DNA of 14,845 nt from an uncultured Lachnospiraceae bacterium (GCA_947176785.1 CAMWSA010000043.1:1-14845), one strand, 5' to 3'. Counted from the stretch's first letter, positions 6,290 to 14,774 are shown. Notes: generated from the letters alone by a model not told the origin. Program-made: numbers and translations.

Positions 6290-7888
6290 ATGAAATATAC
6301 AAACCCAATCATTCCGGGTTTCTACCCGGACCCCAGCATCTGCAAAGCGGATGGCAAATACTACATGGTGTGCAGTTCTTTCCAGTATTTTCCGGGAGTG
6401 CCCCTGTTTGAGAGCAGGGATCTGGTGGGCTGGAGCCAGATCGGCCATGTACTGACCCGGGAGAGCCAGCTTCCCTTAGAGGGGGCGGACTGCAACGGCG
6501 GCATCTACGCGCCAACCATCCGCTGCCATGAGGGGCGCTTCTATATGGTGACCACCAATGTCTCCGGCCCTGGGAATTTCTATGTGTGGACCGACGATAT
6601 TTACGGGGAATGGTCGGAGCCCATCCGGGTGCAGCAGGGCGGCATTGACCCCTCCCTGTATTTTGAGGACGGGAAAACCTATTTTATGAGCAACGGGGAC
6701 GACGACCGGGGCATATCCGGCGTGACCCAGTGCGAGATCGACATAGAGACCGGCGCCAAACTGAGTCCCTCCGTATGTATCTGGCAGGGAACGGGGGGCC
6801 GGTATCTGGAGGCCCCTCACCTGTATAAGATAAGGGGGCAGTACTATCTGATGGCGGCGGAGGGCGGCACGGAGTATGGGCATATGGTGGTCTACGCCAA
6901 AGGGCCCACTGTGAACGGGCCTTTTACCGGTTATCCCGGCAATCCGGTGCTGACCAACCGCAATCTGGGCGGCTATGTGATCCAGGGCTGCGGCCACGGG
7001 GATCTGGTGGAGGATGAAAAGGGGAATTTCTGGATGGTGCATCTGGCATTCCGCCAGCTTGACCGATGGATGCCTTTTCATATCACCGGCAGGGAGGTGT
7101 GCCTGGTACCGGTCACTTTTCAGGAAAACGGCTGGTTTACCGCCGGTGTGGGCGGCATCACCCCAGTGGAGGTAGAGACGGACCGGATTCCGGACGCTGT
7201 GGGGCAATGCCTCAAGAGGAAAGATACTTTTTCCGATACCCGTGTGGGCGTGGACTGGGTCTTTTTGCGCAGGCCCCACAGGGAAAACTATTCTTTTCCG
7301 GAGGACATGCTGGGGGAAGGGCCTTCTGAGGCCCTGCGCCGCTATACCTTCGAGGGACATATGCTTAAGCTGTATCCCACAGGACTGACTCTTGAGGAAA
7401 AACAGGATTCGCCCACCTTTGTGGCGATACGCCAGCGGCAGATGCGGGGAGAGCTCCGCTGCAAAATCCAGGTTCCGGCGGGGGAGGCGGGCATCAGCCT
7501 GTATATGGATCACGGGCATCATTATGACCTGGCCGTAAGGCGCATGGCAGCCGCAGACGGCGCAGGAGATGTATACCGTGTTATGGCCTGCAGCGTGGTG
7601 GGAGGCGTAAAATGCGTGGTGGCGGAAACGGTGGTCCGCGCGGATACAGAGATCACCCTGCGGATCGGCCTGGAGCCTGTGGAGTATTGCTTTTCCGCCC
7701 TGTTTACCGTCCAGGGCCGGGAGAGCCTGTGTCCGCTGGGAAAGCTTCAGACCCGCTATCTCTCCTCGGAGGTTGCGGGCGGCTTTACAGGTGTCATGGC
7801 GGCACTGTACGCACAGGACGAAAACGGAGCGGGCAGAGGGACGGAGCCGGCGCGTTTTACAGAGTTTGCAATCACCTATGAGGCATGA
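6290..7888 (+). CDS. GH43 beta-xylosidase / alpha-L-arabinofuranosidase
   Basis: The 532-residue product is the usual length for two-domain GH43 exo-enzymes of the XynB type. Residues ~4-300 form the five-bladed propeller: NPIIPGFYPDPSIC carries the catalytic base Asp14, GGIDPSLYF carries the pKa-tuning Asp120, and RYLEAPHLYK carries the general acid Glu174, followed by YYLMAAEGGTEYGHMV. FQYFPGVPLFESRDLVGW and GIYAPTIR are also typical. Residues ~315-532 form the C-terminal beta-sandwich (concanavalin-like) that shapes the active site. There is no signal peptide, so it should act in the cytosol, releasing xylose or arabinose from the non-reducing ends of imported oligosaccharides. Which sugar is preferred cannot be decided here; the motif set looks close to the GH43 subfamilies 11/12. 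It is first in the glycosidase cluster; GH3 follows after a 212-base spacer. Confidence 0.92.
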   Translation: MKYTNPIIPGFYPDPSICKADGKYYMVCSSFQYFPGVPLFESRDLVGWSQIGHVLTRESQLPLEGADCNGGIYAPTIRCHEGRFYMVTTNVSGPGNFYVWTDDIYGEWSEPIRVQQGGIDPSLYFEDGKTYFMSNGDDDRGISGVTQCEIDIETGAKLSPSVCIWQGTGGRYLEAPHLYKIRGQYYLMAAEGGTEYGHMVVYAKGPTVNGPFTGYPGNPVLTNRNLGGYVIQGCGHGDLVEDEKGNFWMVHLAFRQLDRWMPFHITGREVCLVPVTFQENGWFTAGVGGITPVEVETDRIPDAVGQCLKRKDTFSDTRVGVDWVFLRRPHRENYSFPEDMLGEGPSEALRRYTFEGHMLKLYPTGLTLEEKQDSPTFVAIRQRQMRGELRCKIQVPAGEAGISLYMDHGHHYDLAVRRMAAADGAGDVYRVMACSVVGGVKCVVAETVVRADTEITLRIGLEPVEYCFSALFTVQGRESLCPLGKLQTRYLSSEVAGGFTGVMAALYAQDENGAGRGTEPARFTEFAITYEA

Positions 7889-8002
7889 GGAAGGCCATCC
7901 CGCAATAAATGACCAGAAGTTAGCAGGATATGGCGAGAAAAAACAGAGGACACATGATATTCTTAAAAGGAGTATATTCTTTATCGACCGCACAGCATCT
8001 GA

Positions 8003-8038
8003 CGTGCGGGAAGGAAAATCAAACCGCTCGTGAGTATG
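8003..8038 (+). repeat. Spacer repeat, copy 1 (upstream of GH3)
   Basis: Begins CGTGCGGGAAGGAAAATC and ends CGTGAGTATG. It matches copy 3 (10444-10479) at about 30 of 36 positions. It lies 62 bases before the GH3 start, in the GH43-GH3 spacer. No protein is encoded by it. Confidence 0.65.
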
Positions 8039-8100
8039 CTTCTGCCGGGTATATGCCGGCGGGCGGATATGGAACTCAAATAGAGATGGAGGAGAAAAAC

Positions 8101-10239
8101 GTGAGAGACAGAGCAAGCGCAAGAAAAAGGGCACAGGAACTGGTGAGTCAGATGACCCTGGAGGAGAAGGCATCTCAGCTTAGGTATGACGCACCGGCCA
8201 TTCCCCGATTGAACATCCCTGCCTATAACTGGTGGAATGAGGGGCTGCACGGTGTGGCCCGTGCGGGCGTGGCCACCAGCTTTCCCCAGGCCATTGGCAT
8301 GGCTGCGGCATTTGACACGGATTTGATGGAGCAGGTGGGACATGTGATCGGCGTGGAAGGCAGGGCCAAATACAATGCCTACAGTGCCCAGGATGACAGG
8401 GATATCTATAAGGGGCTTACCTTCTGGTCTCCCAATGTGAATATTTTCCGGGACCCCAGATGGGGCAGAGGACATGAGACCTACGGTGAGGACCCCTATC
8501 TGACAGGGGAGTTGGGCAAGGCATTCGTGGAGGGCCTGCAGGGAGACGGCGACGTGATGCAGGCGGCGGCCTGTGCCAAGCATTTCGCAGTGCATTCCGG
8601 GCCGGAGGCGGTTCGGCATAAGTTTGACGCAAAGGCATCCAAAAAGGATATGTGGGAGACATATCTGCCCGCCTTTGAAAAACTGGTAAAAGAAGCAGGG
8701 GTGGAGGCCGTCATGGGTGCTTATAACCGCACTAACGGAGAACCCTGCTGCGGCAGCAAGACCCTGATGCAGGACATCCTGCGGGGAGAGTGGGGCTTTG
8801 AGGGCCACTATGTGTCCGACTGCTGGGCAATCCGTGATTTCCATGAGCATCATATGGTGACGGACACGGCGGAGGAGTCCGCCGCCATGGCTTTGAAGGC
8901 CGGGTGTGACGTGAACTGCGGCAATACCTATTTACATATGATGAAAGCATATCAGGACGGCCTGGTGACGGAGGAAGAGATCACGCTGGCGGCGGAGAGG
9001 CTGTTTACCACCCGGTTCCTGCTGGGATTGTTTGACGAGACCGAGTATGACCAGATCGGTTACGATAAGATTGAGTGCAGGGAGCATCTGGCGCTGGCAG
9101 ACAGGGCCACGGCGGAGGGCGTTGTACTGCTGAAGAACAATGGCATACTGCCCTTGAAAAAGGAGCAGCTGAAGGCGATAGGCGTGGTGGGCCCCAATGC
9201 GAACAGCCGCGCGGCGCTGGTGGGCAACTATCACGGAACCTCCTCCCGATATATCACGGTGCTGGAGGGCATTCAGGATGCGGCGGGCGACGATGTGAGA
9301 GTCTACTATTCCGAGGGCTGCCATCTGTTTAGGGATAAGGCGGAGAGCCTGGGACGCAGGCACGACCGTATCACGGAGGCCGTCAGCGTTGCCCAAAACA
9401 GCGATGTGGTGATTCTGTGCGTGGGCCTTGACGAGACTCTGGAGGGCGAGGAAGGCGATACCGGCAACAGCTATGCCTCCGGTGACAAGGTGGATCTGCT
9501 GCTGCCCCAGCCCCAGAGGGAGTTGGTGGAGGCAGTGCTGAAGGCAGGCAAGCCCACCATCGTGCTGAACATGACCGGCAGTGCCATGGACCTGTGCGTG
9601 GAGCAGGAGCAGGCGGACGCCATCATGCAGCTGTGGTATCCCGGCGCGAGAGGCGGCAGAACAGTGGCGCAGCTGCTGTTCGGCCAGTTGTCCCCCTCCG
9701 GAAAGCTGCCGGTGACTTTCTATAGAAATACGGAGGATCTGCCCGCTTTCGAGGATTATTCCATGAAGGGCAGAACCTATCGCTACATAGAGAACGAGCC
9801 GCTCTATCCCTTTGGGTATGGACTGACCTATGGGGATGTGGAAGTGGCGGCGGTGAGTTGCTCCGGCAGCCCGGCGGTAAACGGCGGCGAGATCACCCTG
9901 GACAGCCCGGATGCCTTCCGGCTGCATGTGAAGCTGGCCAACCGTGGGCAGATGGATACGGCGGAGGTGGTACAGGTTTATATCAGGGCGGAGGATGCCC
10001 CGGATGCCACCCCTGCGGCAAAGCTGTGCGGGTTTGCCAGGGCCAGTGTCGCGGCGGGCGGCGAGGCGTCCGTCACCGTGCCCATTGGCGCGGAAGCCTT
10101 TACCGTGGTGAACCAGGAGGGTGAGAGACTGGTGGAGGGCAAGACCTTCACTGTCAGCGTGGGTTTAGGTCAGCCGGATGCCCGCACCAGGGAACTGACC
10201 GGCAAGGAGTGCATTACCTTTATCGTAAAACTGGCATAG
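8101..10239 (+). CDS. GH3 beta-xylosidase / beta-glucosidase family enzyme
   Basis: The frame is open from 7930, but the start is best placed at GTG 8101, six bases after GGAGGAG; homologous sequence (RASARKRAQELVSQMTLEEK) begins right there, and the extra upstream residues look like translated spacer. The product is 712 residues, normal for three-domain GH3 enzymes. The N-terminal (alpha/beta)8 part has YNWWNEGLHGVARAG, RDPRWGRGHETYGEDPYL, KHFAVHSGPE and YVSDCWAI with the nucleophile Asp240. The (alpha/beta)6 part (~345-570) has VVLLKNNGILPL and GLDETLEGEEGD (442-453), which should hold the acid/base Glu. A fibronectin III-like domain follows YPFGYGLTYG. No signal peptide, so cytosolic. It likely removes xylose or glucose from oligosaccharides trimmed by the neighbouring GH43 and GH2 enzymes. 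Confidence 0.93.
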   Translation: MRDRASARKRAQELVSQMTLEEKASQLRYDAPAIPRLNIPAYNWWNEGLHGVARAGVATSFPQAIGMAAAFDTDLMEQVGHVIGVEGRAKYNAYSAQDDRDIYKGLTFWSPNVNIFRDPRWGRGHETYGEDPYLTGELGKAFVEGLQGDGDVMQAAACAKHFAVHSGPEAVRHKFDAKASKKDMWETYLPAFEKLVKEAGVEAVMGAYNRTNGEPCCGSKTLMQDILRGEWGFEGHYVSDCWAIRDFHEHHMVTDTAEESAAMALKAGCDVNCGNTYLHMMKAYQDGLVTEEEITLAAERLFTTRFLLGLFDETEYDQIGYDKIECREHLALADRATAEGVVLLKNNGILPLKKEQLKAIGVVGPNANSRAALVGNYHGTSSRYITVLEGIQDAAGDDVRVYYSEGCHLFRDKAESLGRRHDRITEAVSVAQNSDVVILCVGLDETLEGEEGDTGNSYASGDKVDLLLPQPQRELVEAVLKAGKPTIVLNMTGSAMDLCVEQEQADAIMQLWYPGARGGRTVAQLLFGQLSPSGKLPVTFYRNTEDLPAFEDYSMKGRTYRYIENEPLYPFGYGLTYGDVEVAAVSCSGSPAVNGGEITLDSPDAFRLHVKLANRGQMDTAEVVQVYIRAEDAPDATPAAKLCGFARASVAAGGEASVTVPIGAEAFTVVNQEGERLVEGKTFTVSVGLGQPDARTRELTGKECITFIVKLA

Positions 10240-10241
10240 GG

Positions 10242-10276
10242 CGTGCAGGAAGGAAATCTAATCGCTCGTGCGTATG
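10242..10276 (+). repeat. Spacer repeat, copy 2 (just after GH3)
   Basis: Starts two bases after the GH3 stop: CGTGCAGGAAGGAAAT, ending CGTGCGTATG. It matches copy 3 with one gap and two mismatches. The similarity continues a little past the end (ATGGAATAAAG against ATGGAAGAAAG). Confidence 0.7.
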
Positions 10277-10299
10277 GAATAAAGAAGCAGTAACAACGG

Positions 10300-10333
10300 G
10301 GCTGTCGTTTGAGTGATCAGGCGGCAGCCTTTT
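10300..10333 (+). terminator. Possible weak intrinsic terminator after GH3
   Basis: GGCTGTCG (10300-10307) can pair with CGGCAGCC (10322-10329), including one G-U pair, across a 14-base loop, followed by four T. The long loop and short T run make it weak; it could equally be an attenuating or RNA-processing hairpin between GH3 and GH2. Confidence 0.3.
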
Positions 10334-10443
10334 GCAATCGGTATGCGGGTGCGGGAGTTCATTTTGACTGCGTGGTTGCCGCAAGGCAAGTAGCTGGACT
10401 TTCACAGTAACGACATATGTGGGAGGCTTATGGCAACATGTGC

Positions 10444-10479
10444 CGTGCAGGAAGGAAAATCTAATCGGCCGTGCGTATG
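10444..10479 (+). repeat. Spacer repeat, copy 3 (upstream of GH2)
   Basis: CGTGCAGGAAGGAAAATC at the start and CGTGCGTATG at the end; 102 bases before the preferred GH2 start. The first-to-first distance to copy 2 is 202 bases. Confidence 0.7.
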
Positions 10480-10581
10480 GAAGAAAGGCTTGGCGGCGTC
10501 AATATGTGTATAGAGCTTTTCTTCCTACAGCGGCAACGCCGCGCAGAGACAGAATACAAAATAGAAAGGGACAAAACAGGG

Positions 10582-13500
10582 ATGGAGAACAGGACTTTAT
10601 TTAACGATAATTGGAGCTTCCTGAAAACGGAGCTTGGAACGGAGTTGTCTGACATGCAGACACGGGTGGGGGAGTTTCAGCCGGTGGATCTGCCCCATGA
10701 CTGGCTGATTTATAATACGCACAATCTCTATGAAAACAGTACGGGGTGGTATCGGAAGTGTGTCTCTGTCTGCTGTACGGAGAATGGGGCATTATTTTCA
10801 AATATGGAATTGCACAATATCGCAGACCGCCAATGTGCGGAAGGCGGAAAATTCCCGGGAAGCGCCGGCGCAGGGATGCTGCGCTGTGCCCCCGGCCAGC
10901 GGGTCATACTCCGCTTTGACGGCGTTTATATGGACAGCACTCTCTATGTCAACGGGCAGAAGGCAGGCGACTGGAAATACGGCTACTCTGCCTTTGAGCA
11001 TGATATCACGGAATATCTCAGGCAGGGGGAAAACGAACTGCTGATGCAGGTTCGTCACCAGAGCCCCAACAGCCGGTGGTATTCCGGCGCGGGTATCTAT
11101 CGCAATGTATGGCTGAAAGTCTGCCCGGCAGTGTATCTGCCCATGGACGGCACTTATGTGCATACCACCTGGCGGCAGGACGCAAACGGTCATTTCCGGG
11201 AAACGGGATGCTGTAAGACGGGGGAAGAGGTATGCAGTCAGGAAACGGGATGCCAAAAGACGGGGGAAGAGGTATGCAGTCAGGAAACGGGATGCCAAAA
11301 GACGGGGGAAGAGGTATGCGGTCAGGAAACGGGATGCCGTAAGACGGGGGAAGATGTATGCACTCAGGACTCGGGCAGTCATGAGGCGGGGCAAGACGGC
11401 GTCCGGGTGATTGAGGGCAGCTATCAGATGGAAATAGAGACGGAATGCGCAGGGGCAGTGAGCGAGAGTACCCGGTGCCACTACAGCCTGTGGCAGAAGG
11501 GCGTCCGGATTCGTGACCTGGGTTGGGGAGACAGGTTTATCCGGGAGGACGGCCAGCCCTGCTTCGCCCTGAGGGTGATGTTGGAGGGCCTGGAGGAGTG
11601 GGATCTGGAGCATCCCACATGTTACCGCCTGCGGGCGTCATTATATGATGTTGCTGTGAACGCGCCGACGGCAGCGTCCACAGCCCGCCAGGACAGGGCA
11701 ATGGCAGATGGGGAGACAGCGTCCACAGCCCGTCAGGACAGGGCAATGGCAGATGCGGCGGCAGCGTCCACAGCCCGCCAGGATACGGTATTGCCGGATG
11801 CGGCGGCAGCGTCTGCAGCGAGTCAGGACATAGCCTCGCCGGAGTCCCGTTCTGCGTCAGTTCCCGCGCAGACCGGAGAAGCGGAACAGCCTGGCGCTAT
11901 ACTTATGGACCTTCAGGAGATCACTGTGGGCCTGCGCCGGATGGAGTTCACTACGGACAGCGGTTTTTTCCTGAACGGCAGATATGTGAAAGTACACGGA
12001 GTCTGTGAGCATCACGACCTGGGCTGTCTGGGGGCGGCTTTCCATAAGGAGGCCATGCGGCGGAAATTCAGGATTCTGAAGGGGATGGGTGTCAATGCCC
12101 TGCGCACCAGCCACAACATGCCGGCCCAGGAGGTGATGGAGCTGGCGGACGAGATGGGCATTCTGGTGTTGTCCGAGGCTTTTGACATGTGGGAGAGGTG
12201 CAAAACCCCCTATGATTATGGCCGGTTTTTCAAGGAGTGGGCGCAGCGGGACGTGCGCTCCTGGATTCGCAGGGACCGAAATCACCCCAGCCTCTTTCTA
12301 TGGTCCATTGGCAATGAGATTTATGACACCCATGCGGACGCCCATGGTCAGGAGATCACCCGCAGGCTGGTGGGCTACGTGCGCGCTCACGATCCCAGGA
12401 GCAACGCACTGATAACGATTGGTTCCAACTTTATGCCCTGGGAGGGTGCCCAGAATTGTGCGGACATCGTGAAGGTAGCGGGATATAATTACGGAGAAAA
12501 ATATTATGGGGAGCATCACTTAAAGCACCCTGACTGGGTTATCTACGGCAGTGAGACGGCCTCCGTGGTGCAGAGCCGGGGGGTGTACCGTTTCCCGCTG
12601 CGGCAGTCCGTGCTGGCGGATGAGGACGAGCAGTGTTCGGCCCTGGGCAATTCCAGTACCAGCTGGGGGGCGCGCAGTGTGGAGGCATGCATTGCGGATG
12701 ACAGAGATGCGGATTTCACCTTTGGGCAGTTTTTGTGGACGGGCTTTGACTATATTGGAGAGCCCACGCCCTACCATACCAAGAATTCCTATTTCGGTTA
12801 TATTGACACTGCGGGTTTTCCCAAGGATGCCTATTATCTGTTCCAGGCGCAGTGGTGTCCGGCGGCGGAGCATCCCATGGTGCATCTCTATCCCTATTGG
12901 GACTGGAATCCGGGACAACTCATAGATGTGCGGGCCTGCACCAACGGGGATAGCGTGGAACTCTACGTAAATGGCCGCTCTCAGGGCAGGCAGTATATTG
13001 ACCATGCCCGTGGCAGACAGTTGCAGGGAGACTGGCAGGTGCCCTATGAGCCGGGGGAGATCACTGCCGTGGCCTATGACGGGGAGGGCAGGGAGATTGC
13101 AAGAGAGTCCCGGCATTCCTTCGGGGAGGCAAGGCGGCTGGTGCTGGAGGCGGACAGGGAGCGGCTCCTCGGGGACGGGGAGGACCTATGCTTTGTCACC
13201 ATCAGCGCAGTGGATGGGAATGGATACCCGGTGGAAAATGCCATGAACTATGTGCGGTTGTCTCTGGAGGGCCAGGGGCGGCTGTTGGGCATGGATAATG
13301 GGGACAGCACGGATTATGACCCTTATAAGGGCTGCGTCAGGAAGCTGTTTAACGGAAAGCTTCTGGCGGTGGTGGCATCCAGGCCGGTTTTGGCAAAAGG
13401 TGAAGGGGCAGGGACTCTGGAGGAGCCGTTGGAAAACGGGAAAACGGCGAATCCGCCGGCAGGCGAAGTAGCGGATAGGGCGGCAAGCCCGTTTGGCCAC

Positions 13501-14739
13501 AGCATCAGGATCACTGTGGAAGGCCGGGGGGTTATGCCGGCCAGTCTGGAGATCCCGGTGGAGCCTGCGGGTCTGCGGCCCGGCAGCAGCGCCGGCGAAG
13601 ATGTGAGCCGGAACGTGGAGGGAGAAGCCCGGGCGGCGCTGCCGGAGACGATTCCCGTCCGCAAGGTAGAACTTCTGACTCCCGAGGGCAGCGTCCTGGA
13701 TGCAAAGCGGCGCAGCATCACCGTAGAGGCCAGGATCTGCCCTGCGGATGCAACCGACCGGACGCTTGACTGGAGGGTGGTCAACCAGAACGGCATCCCC
13801 GTGGGTTTTGCCAAAGTGGAGAAGCTGGATGCCTGCCGCGCCAGAATCACAGCCATGGGAGACGGGGAGTTTTATGTTCGCTGCCTGTCCGGGCCAGGTC
13901 CGGCCAAGATCATCTCCCAGCTGGAGCTTAAGGCCCAGGGGCTTGGACAGGCGTTTTTAAGCCCTTATGGCTTCATCTGCGCAGGACTGTTCAGCGAGAC
14001 CATCGGAGAAGTCACCAACGGTAACGAAAAGGGGATTGCCACGGCCAGGGACGGCGTCAGCGGCGTGGTCTACCGGGATCTGGATTTCGGGGAGTACGGC
14101 TCCGACGAGATTACGATACCGGTCTTTGCCCTCAGTGACGCTCTTCATGAGATTGAGATCTGGCAGGGGGTGCCGGAGACGGAGGACGGCAGGCTGCTGC
14201 TGAAGGCACCCTATCGGAAGCCTTCCCGGTGGAATGTGTACCAGGAGGAGACCTGGAAGCTGCCCTGCAGGCTCAAGGGCCTGAATACTATCGCCTTCCG
14301 GCTCCAAAACAGCAAGGTGCATATCAAAGGCTTTTCCTTCACCTACTATGAGAAGGCTTACGGAAAACTGTGCGGTGCGGAGTGCAGCCGGGTATATGGG
14401 GACAGCTTCAAAGTGGAGAGCCGGGCCATTACCGGCATCGGCAACAATGTGACGATTATCTATGAAAATATGGACTTCGGGGAGACGGGAGCCGTGCAGG
14501 TGACGCTGTGGGGGCGTTCGTCCCTTCCCGGAAACACCGTCCACATCCACTTTACCCGCCCCGGCGGGGAGATGGAAGCCAGGGTTCTGGAGGTGCCGGG
14601 AAGTGCGGAGTATATACCACAGACCTTTCCCATAGAGCCACTGACGGGACGGGGGACGCTGGAACTGATTTTCCTGCCGGGCAGCAATTATGACCTGGAG
14701 GCACTGCAATTTGGCAACCGGGAGAGAAGGTCTGTTTGA
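10582..14739 (+). CDS. Very large GH2 glycosidase with repeat insertions and CBM6-like tail
   Basis: ATG 10582 (MENRTLFNDNWSFLK) is preferred because GH2 similarity starts there; AAAGGG at 10565-10570 is a modest ribosome binding site. GTG 10471 is in frame but lies in the spacer repeat. The product is 1385 residues, cytosolic, with no signal peptide. Order: jelly-roll sugar-binding domain (~5-180; VDLPHDW, YSGAGIYRNVWL); Ig-like domain (~180-455) interrupted by two tandem-repeat inserts; TIM barrel (~455-770; RTSHNMPA, WSIGNEI with acid/base Glu579, YGSETAS with nucleophile Glu658, WTGFDYIGEPTPYH); DUF4982 (~775-850); Ig-like domain (~850-936); low-complexity linker (~937-1010); Big2-like domain (~1027-1110); two CBM6-like sandwiches (~1135-1255, ~1267-1380). 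The 79-residue Glu spacing fits GH2. Beta-galactosidase-type activity is the default guess; substrate is not determined. It probably works with the GH43 and GH3 enzymes. Confidence 0.9.
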   Translation: MENRTLFNDNWSFLKTELGTELSDMQTRVGEFQPVDLPHDWLIYNTHNLYENSTGWYRKCVSVCCTENGALFSNMELHNIADRQCAEGGKFPGSAGAGMLRCAPGQRVILRFDGVYMDSTLYVNGQKAGDWKYGYSAFEHDITEYLRQGENELLMQVRHQSPNSRWYSGAGIYRNVWLKVCPAVYLPMDGTYVHTTWRQDANGHFRETGCCKTGEEVCSQETGCQKTGEEVCSQETGCQKTGEEVCGQETGCRKTGEDVCTQDSGSHEAGQDGVRVIEGSYQMEIETECAGAVSESTRCHYSLWQKGVRIRDLGWGDRFIREDGQPCFALRVMLEGLEEWDLEHPTCYRLRASLYDVAVNAPTAASTARQDRAMADGETASTARQDRAMADAAAASTARQDTVLPDAAAASAASQDIASPESRSASVPAQTGEAEQPGAILMDLQEITVGLRRMEFTTDSGFFLNGRYVKVHGVCEHHDLGCLGAAFHKEAMRRKFRILKGMGVNALRTSHNMPAQEVMELADEMGILVLSEAFDMWERCKTPYDYGRFFKEWAQRDVRSWIRRDRNHPSLFLWSIGNEIYDTHADAHGQEITRRLVGYVRAHDPRSNALITIGSNFMPWEGAQNCADIVKVAGYNYGEKYYGEHHLKHPDWVIYGSETASVVQSRGVYRFPLRQSVLADEDEQCSALGNSSTSWGARSVEACIADDRDADFTFGQFLWTGFDYIGEPTPYHTKNSYFGYIDTAGFPKDAYYLFQAQWCPAAEHPMVHLYPYWDWNPGQLIDVRACTNGDSVELYVNGRSQGRQYIDHARGRQLQGDWQVPYEPGEITAVAYDGEGREIARESRHSFGEARRLVLEADRERLLGDGEDLCFVTISAVDGNGYPVENAMNYVRLSLEGQGRLLGMDNGDSTDYDPYKGCVRKLFNGKLLAVVASRPVLAKGEGAGTLEEPLENGKTANPPAGEVADRAASPFGHSIRITVEGRGVMPASLEIPVEPAGLRPGSSAGEDVSRNVEGEARAALPETIPVRKVELLTPEGSVLDAKRRSITVEARICPADATDRTLDWRVVNQNGIPVGFAKVEKLDACRARITAMGDGEFYVRCLSGPGPAKIISQLELKAQGLGQAFLSPYGFICAGLFSETIGEVTNGNEKGIATARDGVSGVVYRDLDFGEYGSDEITIPVFALSDALHEIEIWQGVPETEDGRLLLKAPYRKPSRWNVYQEETWKLPCRLKGLNTIAFRLQNSKVHIKGFSFTYYEKAYGKLCGAECSRVYGDSFKVESRAITGIGNNVTIIYENMDFGETGAVQVTLWGRSSLPGNTVHIHFTRPGGEMEARVLEVPGSAEYIPQTFPIEPLTGRGTLELIFLPGSNYDLEALQFGNRERRSV
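11200..11409 (+). repeat. 42-bp tandem repeat, 4 good units plus 1 degenerate, within GH2
   Basis: Units start at 11200, 11242, 11284, 11326 and 11368. Each encodes 14 residues on the pattern ETGCxKTGEEVCxQ (residues 207-262); the fifth (DSGSHEAGQDGVRV) is diverged and lacks the Cys. Units 2 and 3 are nearly identical at the DNA level, so expansion is recent. Length is a multiple of three, keeping the enzyme frame. Confidence 0.92.
11671..11850 (+). repeat. 45-bp tandem repeat, 4 units, within GH2
   Basis: Units start at 11671, 11716, 11761 and 11806. Each encodes 15 residues beginning (A/T)ASTARQD, then RAMAD or a variant (residues 364-423); a further degenerate unit may follow to ~11870. 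Units 1 and 2 are most alike. It is unrelated in sequence to the 42-bp repeat about 260 bases upstream. Confidence 0.9.
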
Positions 14740-14745
14740 AAAGCA

Positions 14746-14774
14746 TTGACATGTTTGCCATCAGATGATAGTAT
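14746..14774 (+). promoter_or_regulatory. Sigma-A-type promoter for the gene beyond the right edge
   Basis: TTGACA (14746-14751) matches the -35 consensus fully. With a 17-base spacer it is followed by TAGTAT (14769-14774), a fair -10. It starts six bases after the GH2 stop and is followed by an AT-rich leader. Confidence 0.6.

Larger units (their letters stand above)
10240..10581. other. 342-base GH3-GH2 spacer
   Basis: Holds two copies of the spacer repeat (10242-10276, 10444-10479) and the hairpin at 10300-10333. The GH2 frame is open through 10471-10581, but that part carries the repeat and looks like leader sequence. No other credible gene and no good -35/-10 pair was seen. Confidence 0.6.

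Noticed and set aside
7930..8100. N-terminal extension of the GH3 protein
   Set aside because: No ribosome binding site at the early start, and the stretch contains the spacer repeat; GTG 8101 has GGAGGAG at six bases and matches where the family begins.
6476..8173. 565-codon minus-strand open frame opposite GH43 and the GH3 start
   Set aside because: Shadow of the GC-rich GH43 gene: His/Pro/Arg-rich translation, no family resemblance, and the plus strand has an unmistakable enzyme.
8932..9927. 331-codon minus-strand open frame opposite GH3
   Set aside because: Same reason: it lies inside the catalytic GH3 gene and its translation has no recognisable domain.
10364..10369. TTGACT as a -35 box for GH2
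   Set aside because: No acceptable -10 hexamer lies 16-18 bases downstream.
10471..10581. N-terminal extension of the GH2 protein
   Set aside because: It begins inside the spacer repeat and the residues do not resemble GH2 or a signal peptide; family similarity starts at ATG 10582.
10798..11613. 271-codon minus-strand open frame with RFLTAYLFPRL repeats
   Set aside because: The repeats are just the reverse of the GH2 42-bp tandem repeat; the plus-strand frame continues through a real enzyme.
11200..11870. CRISPR-like array of repeats
   Set aside because: Units are contiguous with no spacers, keep the reading frame and lie inside a coding gene.
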